The notes: generated by a model from the sequence alone, not told the origin. 64,000 nt of DNA from JAXDAY01 sp034679345 (GCA_034679345.1 JAXDAY010000022.1:26477-90476); one strand, 5' to 3'. Positions 8,194 to 17,348 are shown, numbered from the stretch's first letter. Program-made: numbers and translations.

Positions 8194-9575
8194 CGCGCCG
8201 CAAGCGGAGCCTTCTCTGGACCTTCAGCGGCGCGTTTCTCCTCGTCCTCGTGGTGGGAATCCTCCTGCAGTGGCTCGTCATGGGCGTGGTGCTCCGTCCC
8301 GCGGTGCGAAGCTTCAACGCGGCTTCGCGGGAAGCCTTCGCGCGGGAGGTGGCCGCGGCGCTCTCCTCGGCCCTCGCCGCCGGCGAGGCCGACATCGAGG
8401 GGATCCTCGAGCGTGCCGCCCCTCAGAAACGCGGATGGGTCGCCGTCTTCCGCGACGCCGAGGGGCGGATCCACTCGTCGAGGCGATTGCCGGCTGGAGA
8501 AGTCGGGTCGCCGGAAGCACGAGAGCCCCGGGGCGGGGGCCGCGGGCGCTGGGCGCGGGGCGGGGTGGAAGTGGTCGCAAACGGCGAGACCGTGGGCCGC
8601 GTGATCGTTCTCCCGAGCCGGCGCGAGGGGCTTGTCATGCCGCCCGGGACGCCGATGCCGGGACTCCTCTTTCTGCCCGTCGCGGCCATCATGGCGGCCG
8701 TCGCGGGTCTGCTCCTGTTCCGGTGGGTTTCCCGGCGCGTGGAGCGACTCGAGCTGACCGTGCGGCAGGTGGCCGACGGCGATCTCGACGCGCGCGTCGT
8801 CGCTCCCGGACCCGATGAGATCGGACGCCTTGGGGAGTCGTTCAACGCGATGGCCGCGCGGCTCAAGGAGTCGCGCGACTCGCTGGTCGAAGCCGACATC
8901 CAGCGCCGTCGTTTCCTCGCCGATGTCACGCACGATCTCTCGACGCCCCTGACGACGATCCGCGGATACGCCGAGACGCTTCTCGATCCCGCCGTGCCGA
9001 AGAGCGGCGAGGAGACCCAGCGGTATCTCCAGTTCATCCACGAAGAGGCGATGCGAATGGATGCGCTGGTGAGCGATCTTCTCGAGCTCGCGCGCGTCGA
9101 GTCGGGAAGCCTGCCGCTCGAGAAGGAACCGTGCGATCTCGGGGCGATCGTGGGCGGAGAGGTCGAGCGCTTGCGCGTGGCGTTTCGCGAGGCGGGGATC
9201 GAGGTCGTCTGGGAGCCTCCCGCGCAGCCGATCGTGGTCGAGGCCGATCAGCGCCGGATCGAGCGGATCGCATCGAACCTGCTGGGGAATGCGTTGCGGC
9301 ACCTGCCCGGCGGCTCTGCGGTTGCCATCCGGATCGGCCGGGCTACGGAGGGGGGTGTGGAGATCGTCGTCGAGGACGACGGACCCGGATTCCGCAGGGA
9401 GGATCTTCCGTTCGTCTTCGACCGCTTCTACCGCGGCGATCCGGCGCGGCGGGCCGGGGGCACGGGGCTGGGCCTTGCGATCGTTCGCGGGATCGCGCGC
9501 GCGCACGGAGGCGATGCCCTGGCGGAGAACCGGTCCGGGGGCGGAGCGAGGGTGCGGGTGCGGATCGCGGGGTGA
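8190..9575 (+). CDS. sensor histidine kinase with HAMP domain
   Basis: 461 aa. One membrane segment lies at about residues 9-34, then a periplasmic domain of about 115 residues containing an Arg/Gly-rich stretch, and a second membrane segment (about 150-175). A HAMP domain follows (VRQVADGDLDARV, GRLGESFNAM), then the H box DVTHDLSTPL with phospho-acceptor His248, and the N, G1 (EDDGPGF), F and G2 (GGTGLGLAIV) boxes of the ATPase. The ORF extends upstream to 7485 but the true start is GTG 8190, which overlaps the regulator stop and is followed at once by basic residues and the first membrane helix. Confidence 0.92.
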   Translation: MTRRKRSLLWTFSGAFLLVLVVGILLQWLVMGVVLRPAVRSFNAASREAFAREVAAALSSALAAGEADIEGILERAAPQKRGWVAVFRDAEGRIHSSRRLPAGEVGSPEAREPRGGGRGRWARGGVEVVANGETVGRVIVLPSRREGLVMPPGTPMPGLLFLPVAAIMAAVAGLLLFRWVSRRVERLELTVRQVADGDLDARVVAPGPDEIGRLGESFNAMAARLKESRDSLVEADIQRRRFLADVTHDLSTPLTTIRGYAETLLDPAVPKSGEETQRYLQFIHEEAMRMDALVSDLLELARVESGSLPLEKEPCDLGAIVGGEVERLRVAFREAGIEVVWEPPAQPIVVEADQRRIERIASNLLGNALRHLPGGSAVAIRIGRATEGGVEIVVEDDGPGFRREDLPFVFDRFYRGDPARRAGGTGLGLAIVRGIARAHGGDALAENRSGGGARVRVRIAG

Positions 9576-9596
9576 GGGGACGAGAGCTCCCGATCC

Positions 9597-10247
9597 CTAC
9601 ACCCCCAACCTCCCCGGCAGCTCCTCGATCGAGTCGATGAAGTCGAGCGCCGGCATCTCCCCGAAGTCCGCGCGGGCGCTTGGACCGGTCATGACGCCGA
9701 TGAAGGCGATCCCGGCGTCCCGCGCCGCCGCGGCGTCGATCGGATGATCCCCGACATAGACGGCTTCCTCCGGCGTCGCGCCCAGGCGCTCGAGCGCCAG
9801 GCGCAACGCCGCGGGATCCGGCTTCGGCCGCGCGACCTCATCGGCGCCCACGATCGTCTCGAAGCGCCCCTCGAGCGCGTTTCTCGCGAGGATCTGCTCG
9901 ATGCGGTAGCGGTACTTCGTCGAGACGATCCCAAGGACCAGCCCCGCGGCCCGCATCCGCTCGATCGCCTCGTGAACGCCCGGGAAGATGCGCGTCTTCT
10001 GCGCCATCATCTGATCGGCGCGCTCGACGAAGGCCGCGCGAAACGCCTCGCCACGCGATGGATCCTCGATTCCCGTGAGAAGCCGCAGCACCTCGGGAAG
10101 CGAGTGGCCGATCGCTCTTCGGATCGCATCCCCGGTCGCCGGAGCAAGCCCCAGCTTCTCGAGCGCATATGCCACGCACTCGACGATCGCCTCCGAGGAG
10201 TCGCCCAGGGTATAGTCGAAGTCCAGAAGGACGACGCGCGGCTTCAT
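9597..10247 (-). CDS. HAD-family phosphatase, phosphoglycolate phosphatase-like
   Basis: 216 aa. HAD motif I is DFDYTLGDS, motif II is GIVSTK, motif III is the Lys in RPKPDP and motif IV is GDHPIDAAAARDAG; a helical cap sits between motifs I and II. This matches the Gph/PpaX subgroup that dephosphorylates small phosphate esters such as phosphoglycolate. The precise substrate cannot be read from the sequence. Its ATG overlaps the stop of the upstream PLP-dependent decarboxylase by 4 bases, so it is the second gene of a reverse-strand operon and may be translated only with it. Confidence 0.88.
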   Translation of the reverse strand: MKPRVVLLDFDYTLGDSSEAIVECVAYALEKLGLAPATGDAIRRAIGHSLPEVLRLLTGIEDPSRGEAFRAAFVERADQMMAQKTRIFPGVHEAIERMRAAGLVLGIVSTKYRYRIEQILARNALEGRFETIVGADEVARPKPDPAALRLALERLGATPEEAVYVGDHPIDAAAARDAGIAFIGVMTGPSARADFGEMPALDFIDSIEELPGRLGV

Positions 10248-11689
10248 CGCGCGGCGCCGATCTCGCCGGCGGTTCTGCGGATCGTCTCCCACGCTTTCTC
10301 GACGTGTCTCCGCTCGGTCAGGGTACCGGCGATGCTCATGCGCAAGGTCAATCGATCGCGCAACCGGGTGTGCGTGAGGAAAAGCTCGCCGCTGCGGTTC
10401 AACCGATCCATCAGCTCCTGATTGACCGCATCGCCCCCGCGGTGGCGGAAGCAGACGAGGTTCAGGGGCGGGGGCACGGCGATCTCGAAGTCCGGATCGC
10501 TCGCGACCCACGAGGCGAAGTCCTGGGCGATCCGCACATGCTCGCGCACGAGCGCTCGCAGCCCCTCGACCCCGTACCAGCGGATCACGAACCAGAGTTT
10601 CAGCGCCCGGAAACGGCGGCCGAGGGGCACGTGCCAGTCGCGGTAGTCGATCACAGCACCCGACTCGGTCGCCTTGTTGCGAAGGTACTCGGGCAGGATG
10701 CTCAAGGCCTCGATCAAGCTCTTGCGATCGGCCACATAGAAGCAGTCGCAGTCGAAGTTCGTGAACATCCACTTGTGGGGGTTGAAGCAGTAGCTGTCGG
10801 CCATCTCCAGCCCGGCCTGGATCCAGCGGTGCTCCGGGCAGAGCGCCGCCGTGCCCGACATGGCTCCATCCACGTGCAGCCAGAGCCCATTCTCGCGACA
10901 GATCCTCCCGATTCCGGGCAGCGGATCGATCGCGTTCGATGAAGTCGTCCCCACGGTCGCCGAGACGAAGAAGGGAACAAGCCCCGCCGCGCGATCCTCC
11001 TGGATCCGCATCGCGAGCGCCTCGGGGCGCATGGCGAACGAATCGTCCACTTCGACGATCCGCAGATTCGAGCGCCCGATCCCCGCGATCTTGACCCCCT
11101 TCTCGACCGAGGAGTGGGCCTGGCTCGACGCGTAGGCGGTGAGCTTGCCGTCGCAGCCGCGCTCGTTGGTCGCGAGCCGGGTCGTCCGCTCGCGCGCGGC
11201 GAGCATGGCGCACAATGTCGCGCTCGATGCGGTGTCCTGGATCACGCCTCCACCCGCTCCGCTGGAGAGAAACGCGCGCGGGAGATCGAGCATCTCGACC
11301 ATCCAATCGAGAACATGCGTCTCGAGCTCGGTGCAGGCGGGGCTCGTCGCCCAGAGCATCCCCTGCACGCCGAGTCCGGATGCGATCAGATCCCCGAGAA
11401 TCGCCGGGCCGGATGCGTTGGCGGGGAAGTAGGCGAAGAAGTTGGGCGACTGCCAGTGCGTGATTCCAGGGAGGATCCGCGTGTCGAGATCGGCCAGGAT
11501 CGACTCGAACGGCTCGCCCCTCTCCGGCGGTTTGGCCGGCAGTCCCGCGCGAATCTCGCCGGGCGCCACGCGGGAAAAAACCGGGAGCGACTCGACCCTC
11601 TCCTGATAGCGGGCGATCCACTCGACCGCGAGCTGGCCGTAGCGCCGGAAGTCCTCCGGGCTCATGTGATTCCCGCCTGATCCGCTCAT
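10244..11689 (-). CDS. PLP-dependent group II amino-acid decarboxylase
   Basis: 481 aa, the usual size of aromatic-L-amino-acid/tyrosine decarboxylases. Family motifs include THWQSPNFFAYFPAN near the N terminus, the substrate/PLP region LSSGAGGGVIQDTASSA, WLHVDGAMSGTA with the PLP-pyridine Asp, and FNPHKWMFTNFDC with the Schiff-base Lys. It should decarboxylate an aromatic amino acid to the amine, although some members are aldehyde synthases. The start at 11689 is preferred over upstream ATGs because GGAGG lies 5 bases before it. Operon with the HAD phosphatase; divergent from the hemerythrin operon, with a shared regulatory region of about 150 bp. Confidence 0.9.
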   Translation of the reverse strand: MSGSGGNHMSPEDFRRYGQLAVEWIARYQERVESLPVFSRVAPGEIRAGLPAKPPERGEPFESILADLDTRILPGITHWQSPNFFAYFPANASGPAILGDLIASGLGVQGMLWATSPACTELETHVLDWMVEMLDLPRAFLSSGAGGGVIQDTASSATLCAMLAARERTTRLATNERGCDGKLTAYASSQAHSSVEKGVKIAGIGRSNLRIVEVDDSFAMRPEALAMRIQEDRAAGLVPFFVSATVGTTSSNAIDPLPGIGRICRENGLWLHVDGAMSGTAALCPEHRWIQAGLEMADSYCFNPHKWMFTNFDCDCFYVADRKSLIEALSILPEYLRNKATESGAVIDYRDWHVPLGRRFRALKLWFVIRWYGVEGLRALVREHVRIAQDFASWVASDPDFEIAVPPPLNLVCFRHRGGDAVNQELMDRLNRSGELFLTHTRLRDRLTLRMSIAGTLTERRHVEKAWETIRRTAGEIGAAR

Positions 11690-11767
11690 GGAATCCTCCA
11701 TTTTGACCGCATACCAGCTCCCGTCCGATCCTACGGCGCGCATCTTCCTTGCGCAATCGCGAGGGGG

Positions 11768-11809
11768 GTGACCTAGGTCACTGCGCGACCGGACGCAGAC
11801 GCGTAACTT
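11768..11809 (+). promoter_or_regulatory. CRP/FNR-type operator and promoter of the DUF438 operon
   Basis: GTGACCTAGGTCAC at 11768-11781 is a perfect 14-base palindrome with the TGAC-N4-GTCA half-site layout of CRP/FNR-family regulators. A TAACTT element lies at 11804-11809. If transcription starts near 11816, the palindrome is centred at -41.5 and TAACTT occupies -12 to -7, the textbook layout of a class II activated promoter. The site lies between the divergent decarboxylase and DUF438 operons. That a CRP/FNR-family protein binds here is inferred. Confidence 0.55.
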
Positions 11810-11842
11810 CCAGCTTGTTCAGCCGAATCGAAGGGAGAGCGA

Positions 11843-13099
11843 ATGAGCGAGCTTCTGGACAACGCCCGGCGCCGCAAGGACCTCCTGAAACACATGATCC
11901 TCCAGCTCCACGACGGGGAGGCGCCGGATCAGGTGCGCGCCCAGCTCGTGCGCATGCTGGGCCAGGTGCCCTACGGCGATGTCGTCGAGGTGGAGCAAGA
12001 GCTGATCGAGGAGGGGCTTCCCTCCGAGGAGGTGCTGCGCCTCTGCGATCTCCACCACGCGGCCCTCGAGGGAGCGATCGATCTGAGCCACGCGCGCACT
12101 GCCCCGCCCGGGCATCCGGCGCACACATTCCGGGAGGAGAACCGCGCCCTCGAATGGGAGATCAAGGAGCTCGGCAAGCTCTACGCCTCGCTCGAAGGGC
12201 TCTCCGAGGACGCCGCCGCGAGCGAGCCGATGGCCGCGATCCGCGCGCGCTTCAACAACCTGATGGACGTCGAGAAGCACTATCTCCGCAAGGAGAACCT
12301 TCTCTTTCCTTTCCTCGAGAAGCACGGGATCACGGGCCCCCCGAAGGTGATGTGGGGAAAGCACGACGAGACGCGCGCGATGCTCGCATCGGCCATGGAG
12401 GCGCTGACGGCGGTCGACTCCTTCACCGCCGGCGAGGCGCGCGGGGTCGTCGAGCTCTTGGCCGAGCCCGCCTCCCGATCGATCCAGGAGATGATCGACA
12501 AGGAAGAGCAAATCCTCCTGCCGATGTGCCTCGACACGCTGACCGAAGGCGATTGGCTCGAGATCGCGCGCCAGAGCCCGGAGATCGGCTTCTGCCTCTT
12601 CGATCCGTCCGAGGAGTGGAGGCCCGAGGGAGTCGAGCTCGGGCCGTACGAGGCAGTCCCCGAGGCGGGGCGGATCCAGCTTCCATCCGGAAGCATGACG
12701 CCGGTCGAGCTCGCGGCGATCCTGAACACGATCCCCTTCGATCTCACATACGTCGACGCCGACGACACGGTGCGCTACTTCACCCAGGGCCGCGAGCGGA
12801 TCTTCTCGCGCAGCCGCGCGATCCTGGGTCGCAGGGTGCAGTACTGCCACCCCCCCGGAAGCGTCCACATCGTGCAGAAGATCCTCGACGATTTCAGGAG
12901 CGGCGGCCACGACCGCGCCGCCTTCTGGATCGAGCTCCGGGGCCGCTTCATCCACATCGAGTATTTCGCCGTGCGGGACCCGAGAGGCGCATACCTCGGT
13001 TGCCTCGAGGTGAGCCAAGACCTGACGGAGAAGCGCGCGCTCGGAGGCGAGCGGCGGCTTCTCTCCTACGACGATCGGGAGGTGGAGCATGCCGGCTGA
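11843..13099 (+). CDS. DUF438 + hemerythrin + PAS protein
   Basis: 418 aa. The N-terminal 80 residues match DUF438 (KHMILQLHDGEAPDQVR). Residues about 80-240 form a hemerythrin-like four-helix region with His/Glu ligand candidates (DLHHAALE, EKHYLRKENLLFPFLEKHG, WGKHDETR, DKEEQILLP), expected to bind a di-iron centre. Residues about 295-400 are a PAS domain (IPFDLTYVDADDTVRYFTQGRERIF). Proteins of this architecture are associated with nitric-oxide or oxygen sensing and stress. GGGAG lies before ATG 11843. The gene overlaps the DUF1858/DUF2249 gene by 11 bases and carries a FNR-like operator upstream. Confidence 0.87.
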   Translation: MSELLDNARRRKDLLKHMILQLHDGEAPDQVRAQLVRMLGQVPYGDVVEVEQELIEEGLPSEEVLRLCDLHHAALEGAIDLSHARTAPPGHPAHTFREENRALEWEIKELGKLYASLEGLSEDAAASEPMAAIRARFNNLMDVEKHYLRKENLLFPFLEKHGITGPPKVMWGKHDETRAMLASAMEALTAVDSFTAGEARGVVELLAEPASRSIQEMIDKEEQILLPMCLDTLTEGDWLEIARQSPEIGFCLFDPSEEWRPEGVELGPYEAVPEAGRIQLPSGSMTPVELAAILNTIPFDLTYVDADDTVRYFTQGRERIFSRSRAILGRRVQYCHPPGSVHIVQKILDDFRSGGHDRAAFWIELRGRFIHIEYFAVRDPRGAYLGCLEVSQDLTEKRALGGERRLLSYDDREVEHAG

Positions 13100-13619
13100 C
13101 GCGAAGGGCCCCATGATCACGCCGGAGACGCGGGTCGGCGATCTCCTGAGCGCCTATCCCCAGCTCGAGGACGTGCTGATCTCGCTCTCGCCGACCTACA
13201 AGGCGCTCAAGAATCCCGTCCTGCGAAGGACCGTCGCAAAGGTCGCCACGCTGCGCCAGGTCGCGAAGGTGGGGGATCTCCCGATCGGCACTCTGATCTC
13301 GCGTCTGCGCTGCGCCGCCGGACAGGAGGAGGCGGCGATCGCCGAAGAGGACGCGCCGGCCGCCGCGCCACGCCCCGATTGGCTGCGCGGCGATGCGGTC
13401 ACGCGCTCATTCGACGCGCGCGAGGCGATCGAGTCCGGCGGGCACCCCATGGAGCGCGTCATGAGCGATCTCGCCGCTCTCGAGGCGCATGCGATCTACG
13501 AGCTCGTCACTCCCTTCGTCCCCGCGCCGCTCGTCGATCTGGCGCGGGCGAAGGGCTTCGATGGATGGAGCCTCCGAGAATCCCCGGAGATCGTGCGGAC
13601 CTACTTCCGCCGGCGCTGA
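13089..13619 (+). CDS. DUF1858 + DUF2249 domain protein
   Basis: 176 aa. Residues 9-75 match DUF1858 (ITPETRVGDLLSAYPQLEDVL ... VGDLPIGTLISRL), a small helical domain often found with ScdA/RIC-like and hemerythrin proteins. Residues about 97-174 look like DUF2249 (FDAREAIESGGHP ... GFDGWSLRESPEIVRTYF). The two domains commonly occur beside DUF438-hemerythrin proteins and may help handle iron or respond to NO. The start ATG 13089 lies inside the preceding gene (11-base overlap) and has GGGAGG before it, so translation is coupled. No catalytic residues can be named. Confidence 0.82.
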   Translation: MPADAKGPMITPETRVGDLLSAYPQLEDVLISLSPTYKALKNPVLRRTVAKVATLRQVAKVGDLPIGTLISRLRCAAGQEEAAIAEEDAPAAAPRPDWLRGDAVTRSFDAREAIESGGHPMERVMSDLAALEAHAIYELVTPFVPAPLVDLARAKGFDGWSLRESPEIVRTYFRRR

Positions 13620-13736
13620 TCGCCGCCGGCAGCTCCGCATCGCCCTCGCGCGATTCCTGCGTGTGGCGACCGCGAGCGTTCTGTGTCACGATTCCTCCAG
13701 GGGCGCTGCATGTGACGCCGAACGGAGGGCCGACCG

Positions 13737-16031
13737 TTGGGGGAGTGTGAGCGGGCGCCGCGCCCGGCGCGGGGGGATGCGAATCGAGCGCGCGCCGCGG
13801 CAAGCGCGGCGGCCGCGGTCGTCGGATTCCTCATCGCGCTCTCCGCTCAGGCCGCCCCCTCCGCATCGATCGGCGACTCGGCGGCCGCATCCGCGCCTCG
13901 CCCGAAGATCGGGCTCGCCCTGGGCGGCGGCGGCGCGCGCGGGGCAGCGCATCTCGGGGTCTTCCGCGTCCTGGAGGAGCTGCGAATCCCGATCGACTAC
14001 TGCGCCGGGACGAGCATGGGCGCCATTCTGGGCGCCCTCTACTCCTGCGGCCTCTCCCCCGAGGAGATGACCGAGCAGATCGGCCGCACTGACTGGGACG
14101 CCATCTTCCACGACGCGCCATCGCGCCGCGACACTTCGCTGCGGCGCAAAGAGGAGGATCTGCTCCCCCTCTTCGGCTTCGAGCTCGGCGTCGAGCGCTA
14201 CGGCATCGTTCTTCCGCCCGGGATCATCGCAGGCCAGAGGCTCCAGCTCCTGCTGCGATCGCTCACGCTCTGCTCGATCGACATGGAGGGCTTTGACGAG
14301 TTGCCGATCCCGTTTCGCGCGGTCGCGTGTGATCTCTCGACGGGGGAGATGGTGGTCATCGACCATGGCGACCTCTCCGATGCGATGCGCGCCAGCATGG
14401 CGATTCCGGGCGCATTCACGCCCGCCCGGCTGGAAGGGAGACTTCTCGTCGACGGCGGGATCGTGCAGAACCTCCCGGTGGAAACGGCGCGCGCGATGGG
14501 GGCCCAGGTCGTGATCGCAGTCGACGTCGGCTCGCCGCTTCCCGAGATCGAGGAATCCCGGCCCTCATTCGTAGGCGTCGCCGCCCGCGCCCTCAATCTC
14601 CTCACGCGCGGCAACTCCCGGGCATCTCGCGAGGCGCTGGTTGCCGGCGACGTCCTCATCAATCCCGGGCTGCCCGGAATCGACATCGCCTCCTTCGGGA
14701 GCATGCTCGAGGCCGCGAAGGCGGGCGAGGAGGCGGCGCGCGCGAGGATCGAGGATCTCCGGCGCTACTCGGTCTCCGAGGAGGAGTATGCCGCCTGGAA
14801 GAGCCGCGTGCGCGGATGGGCGGAGGAACACGCCGGACGGCTACGAATCGAGTCGATCGAGGTGTCCGGCACGCGCCGCGTCTCGCCCGATCTCATCCGG
14901 CGGCGGATCCGGACTCAACCGAGGGAGCAGCTCGACATCGATGTTCTGCGCGATGATCTCGATCGGATCGCGCGCATCGGGGAGTTCGAGATGATCGACT
15001 TCTCCGTTACGGGACGCGAAGGGGCGCGCACGCTCGTCATTCGCGTCCGGGAGAAGTCGTGGGGACCGGGATACCTCTGCCCGGGCCTCGGGATCGAGGG
15101 GAACTTCGATGCGGAGGCCGACTTCCTCGCCACCCTTCTCTACAGGCGAGCCTTCGCGAATCGCCTGGGAGGGGAGTGGCGCGCGATCCTCGGCGTGGGA
15201 GATGTCCTGAGCCTCGACTCCGACTTCGATCAGCCGCTCGTCGAGTCGGGACTCGTCTTCGTGTCTCCCTCCATCCATCTTCTCGACGACAAGGGGCGAT
15301 TCCGCACGCCGGAGGGGCAGCCGGAGCTGGAGCGGATCCGCCGGGCGCACGGCCAGATCGATCTGGGGGCGCGTGTGGGAGAGGCGCTCGAGCTGCGCGC
15401 CGGAGCGCTGCGCGGCCGGATCGAAGCGGAGTTCGATTCCGGGCCGGAGACCCCGCGCCTGCGCGAGGAGTTGGGGGCGTTCGAGGGGAGGATCCTCTTC
15501 GACCGCCTCGATGAGTATCCGCTCCCGCGCGCCGGGAGCCGTCTGCAGGCCGATCTCACCCTTTCCCGCGAGGGGCTCGGAGCCGACCGCGGCTACGACA
15601 GGCTCCTCATCGCGCTGCAGCACGCTCAGAGCGTCGGCAGGAACACCATTCTCCTGCGCTCGATCTTCGGGACCGACTTCGACAGCGGACTGCCGCCCTA
15701 CGACCCGCACACCCTGGGCGGGTTCCTGCGCCTCTCCGGGTTCGAGCCCGACGCGCTCGCCGGCGACGCGGTCACCTACGTCGCCCTCGCCTACTATCGT
15801 GAGATCGATCGCCTAGCCCCTTACCTCGGGCGAGGGATCGTCGCGGGCTGCGCGGTCGAGGCAGGCGAGGTCTGGGGTCGGCTCGAGGCGTTCCGACCGC
15901 GGGATCTGCGCCCGGCCGGCCTGATCTTTCTGGGCGCCAGGACGATTCTCGGCCCCGTGCACCTCGGCTACGGCCAGTCGGAGGGGGGAGAGAGGGCGGG
16001 GTATCTCTTCATCGGCAAGCCGTTCGACTAG
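13737..16031 (+). CDS. patatin-like phospholipase with POTRA and outer-membrane barrel (type Vd autotransporter)
   Basis: 764 aa. An N-terminal signal peptide (ending AQA at about residue 39) precedes a patatin domain with the oxyanion-hole run GGGGARG, nucleophile Ser93 in GTSMG and Asp239 in VDGG, the complete Ser-Asp dyad. After a linker comes one POTRA-like domain (about 360-440; IESIEVSGTRRVSPDLIRRRI) and a C-terminal region of alternating strands with the character of a BamA/FhaC-type barrel (about 450-764). This is the layout of PlpD-like type Vd secretion, in which the lipase is exported by its own barrel. The TTG start at 13737 has GGAGG 8 bases upstream; no later start keeps the signal peptide. 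Confidence 0.85.
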   Translation: MGECERAPRPARGDANRARAAASAAAAVVGFLIALSAQAAPSASIGDSAAASAPRPKIGLALGGGGARGAAHLGVFRVLEELRIPIDYCAGTSMGAILGALYSCGLSPEEMTEQIGRTDWDAIFHDAPSRRDTSLRRKEEDLLPLFGFELGVERYGIVLPPGIIAGQRLQLLLRSLTLCSIDMEGFDELPIPFRAVACDLSTGEMVVIDHGDLSDAMRASMAIPGAFTPARLEGRLLVDGGIVQNLPVETARAMGAQVVIAVDVGSPLPEIEESRPSFVGVAARALNLLTRGNSRASREALVAGDVLINPGLPGIDIASFGSMLEAAKAGEEAARARIEDLRRYSVSEEEYAAWKSRVRGWAEEHAGRLRIESIEVSGTRRVSPDLIRRRIRTQPREQLDIDVLRDDLDRIARIGEFEMIDFSVTGREGARTLVIRVREKSWGPGYLCPGLGIEGNFDAEADFLATLLYRRAFANRLGGEWRAILGVGDVLSLDSDFDQPLVESGLVFVSPSIHLLDDKGRFRTPEGQPELERIRRAHGQIDLGARVGEALELRAGALRGRIEAEFDSGPETPRLREELGAFEGRILFDRLDEYPLPRAGSRLQADLTLSREGLGADRGYDRLLIALQHAQSVGRNTILLRSIFGTDFDSGLPPYDPHTLGGFLRLSGFEPDALAGDAVTYVALAYYREIDRLAPYLGRGIVAGCAVEAGEVWGRLEAFRPRDLRPAGLIFLGARTILGPVHLGYGQSEGGERAGYLFIGKPFD

Positions 16032-16207
16032 CTGCTGGCGCGCGCCCGCGCCGGCATGCGACCACTCCGGCCGTAGCCATTGGCCTCCATCGCGTCGCTT
16101 CGCACCGAATCCCAACCCCCCGTCACACTCCTGCCACAACTTCCGGGTACCGTGACTCCGAAGCGAGGGGCTCGAAACCATCCGCAACGAATCTCGAGGA
16201 GGATGCA

Positions 16208-17332
16208 ATGAACCGAACGACCCGTCGTTGGTGGGCAGCCCTCGCGGGGGTGGCCCTCGCGGGAGTGATTGGCGCCGGCTGCAAGGAAGGCGACTACGCG
16301 GCGAATCCGATGGATGAATCCGGACGCGCGGCCCTGGACCGATCCGGGAGCGCGATCGGAATGGGGGCGCTCGCCGGTATCACGCCCGCCGAGCTCGACG
16401 AACGCCTCGATCTCAGCGACGAGCAGAGCCGACGACTAGCCTCGGCCTTAAGCGATTCCCGCAGGGATCGTGGAGACGAATGGGGAAGGCCATCGGGGCG
16501 GCGGGGCGGCTTCGCGGGCCGCGATGGCAGAGCGGGCCGCGCGGGCCGCACGGGCCCCGCGATGCAGGGTCCGCCATCGCAGCCTCCAGTCCACGGTTTT
16601 CTCGAAGAGGCCGCTGGCATCCTCACCACGGAGCAGTTCACGGAGCTCGCCGAGCTGATCCAGGAAAGGCGGGAGACCTGGCGCGAGCAGGCGGCCGCCG
16701 GCGGTCGAGGTCGAGGCCGCGGAATGCGCGGACCGGGCGCCGGGGGTCCCATGGGGGCTCTCGGGCCAATGGGGGCGCGGATGGCGGAAGGGCTCGATCT
16801 GACAGAGGCCCAGCTGGAGGCGATCCGCCCGATCCTGGAAGAGCGCGCCGAGGAGGCGAGACGGATCCACGAGCAGGTGAGAGAAGGGACGATTCCGCGC
16901 GCCGAGGTGCGCGACCGTATGCGGGCGAGCCAGGACGAGACTCGGGCCCAGATTCATGCGCTTCTGACCCCGAAGCAGGTGGAAAAGGCCAACGCGCGTC
17001 GGGAAGAGCGGACCGGCGATCGTGTGGAGAAGCGCCTGGAGCGGATGGAGCAGCATCTTGACCGTCGCGCCACCTTCCTCGACCGGGTCCTGGGACTGAC
17101 GGACGAGCAGGCGGCGCGCGTCCGGGAGCTGATGCTCTCCACGGCGAAGGAACGTTCCGCGGTGATGACGCAGCTCCGAAGCGACGCGACGGATCCGTCT
17201 GCGGCAGGGGAGGCGATGGAGCGGATCGAGAACGAGCTTGCCGCATCGATCACGGCTCTGCTGACCGACGAGCAGAGAATCCGCTGGGAAGCGGTGCGGA
17301 AGCTCATGCCGGGACGCGGACCGCGGCCCTGA
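16208..17332 (+). CDS. Spy/CpxP-like (LTxxQ-motif) lipoprotein
   Basis: 374 aa. The N terminus is a lipoprotein signal with lipobox GAGC (Cys at about residue 24). The mature part is Arg/Glu-rich and helical with six LTxxQ-like motifs (LSDEQ, LTTEQ, LTEAQ, LTPKQ, LTDEQ, LTDEQ), the hallmark of the Spy/CpxP family of periplasmic chaperones and stress or metal sensors. CpxP and Spy have two such motifs in about 160 residues, so this looks like an expanded, multi-unit version with a Gly/Arg-rich linker in the middle. A GAGGAGG site precedes ATG 16208. Function is inferred as envelope protein-quality control. Confidence 0.75.
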   Translation: MNRTTRRWWAALAGVALAGVIGAGCKEGDYAANPMDESGRAALDRSGSAIGMGALAGITPAELDERLDLSDEQSRRLASALSDSRRDRGDEWGRPSGRRGGFAGRDGRAGRAGRTGPAMQGPPSQPPVHGFLEEAAGILTTEQFTELAELIQERRETWREQAAAGGRGRGRGMRGPGAGGPMGALGPMGARMAEGLDLTEAQLEAIRPILEERAEEARRIHEQVREGTIPRAEVRDRMRASQDETRAQIHALLTPKQVEKANARREERTGDRVEKRLERMEQHLDRRATFLDRVLGLTDEQAARVRELMLSTAKERSAVMTQLRSDATDPSAAGEAMERIENELAASITALLTDEQRIRWEAVRKLMPGRGPRP

Positions 17333-17348
17333 CCGATCCGCGCGCGAG

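Noticed and set aside
9597..11756. A 719-codon reverse frame over the decarboxylase and the HAD gene
   Set aside because: The upper part is the wrong frame of the PLP decarboxylase. Only the part from 10247 down is the HAD phosphatase.
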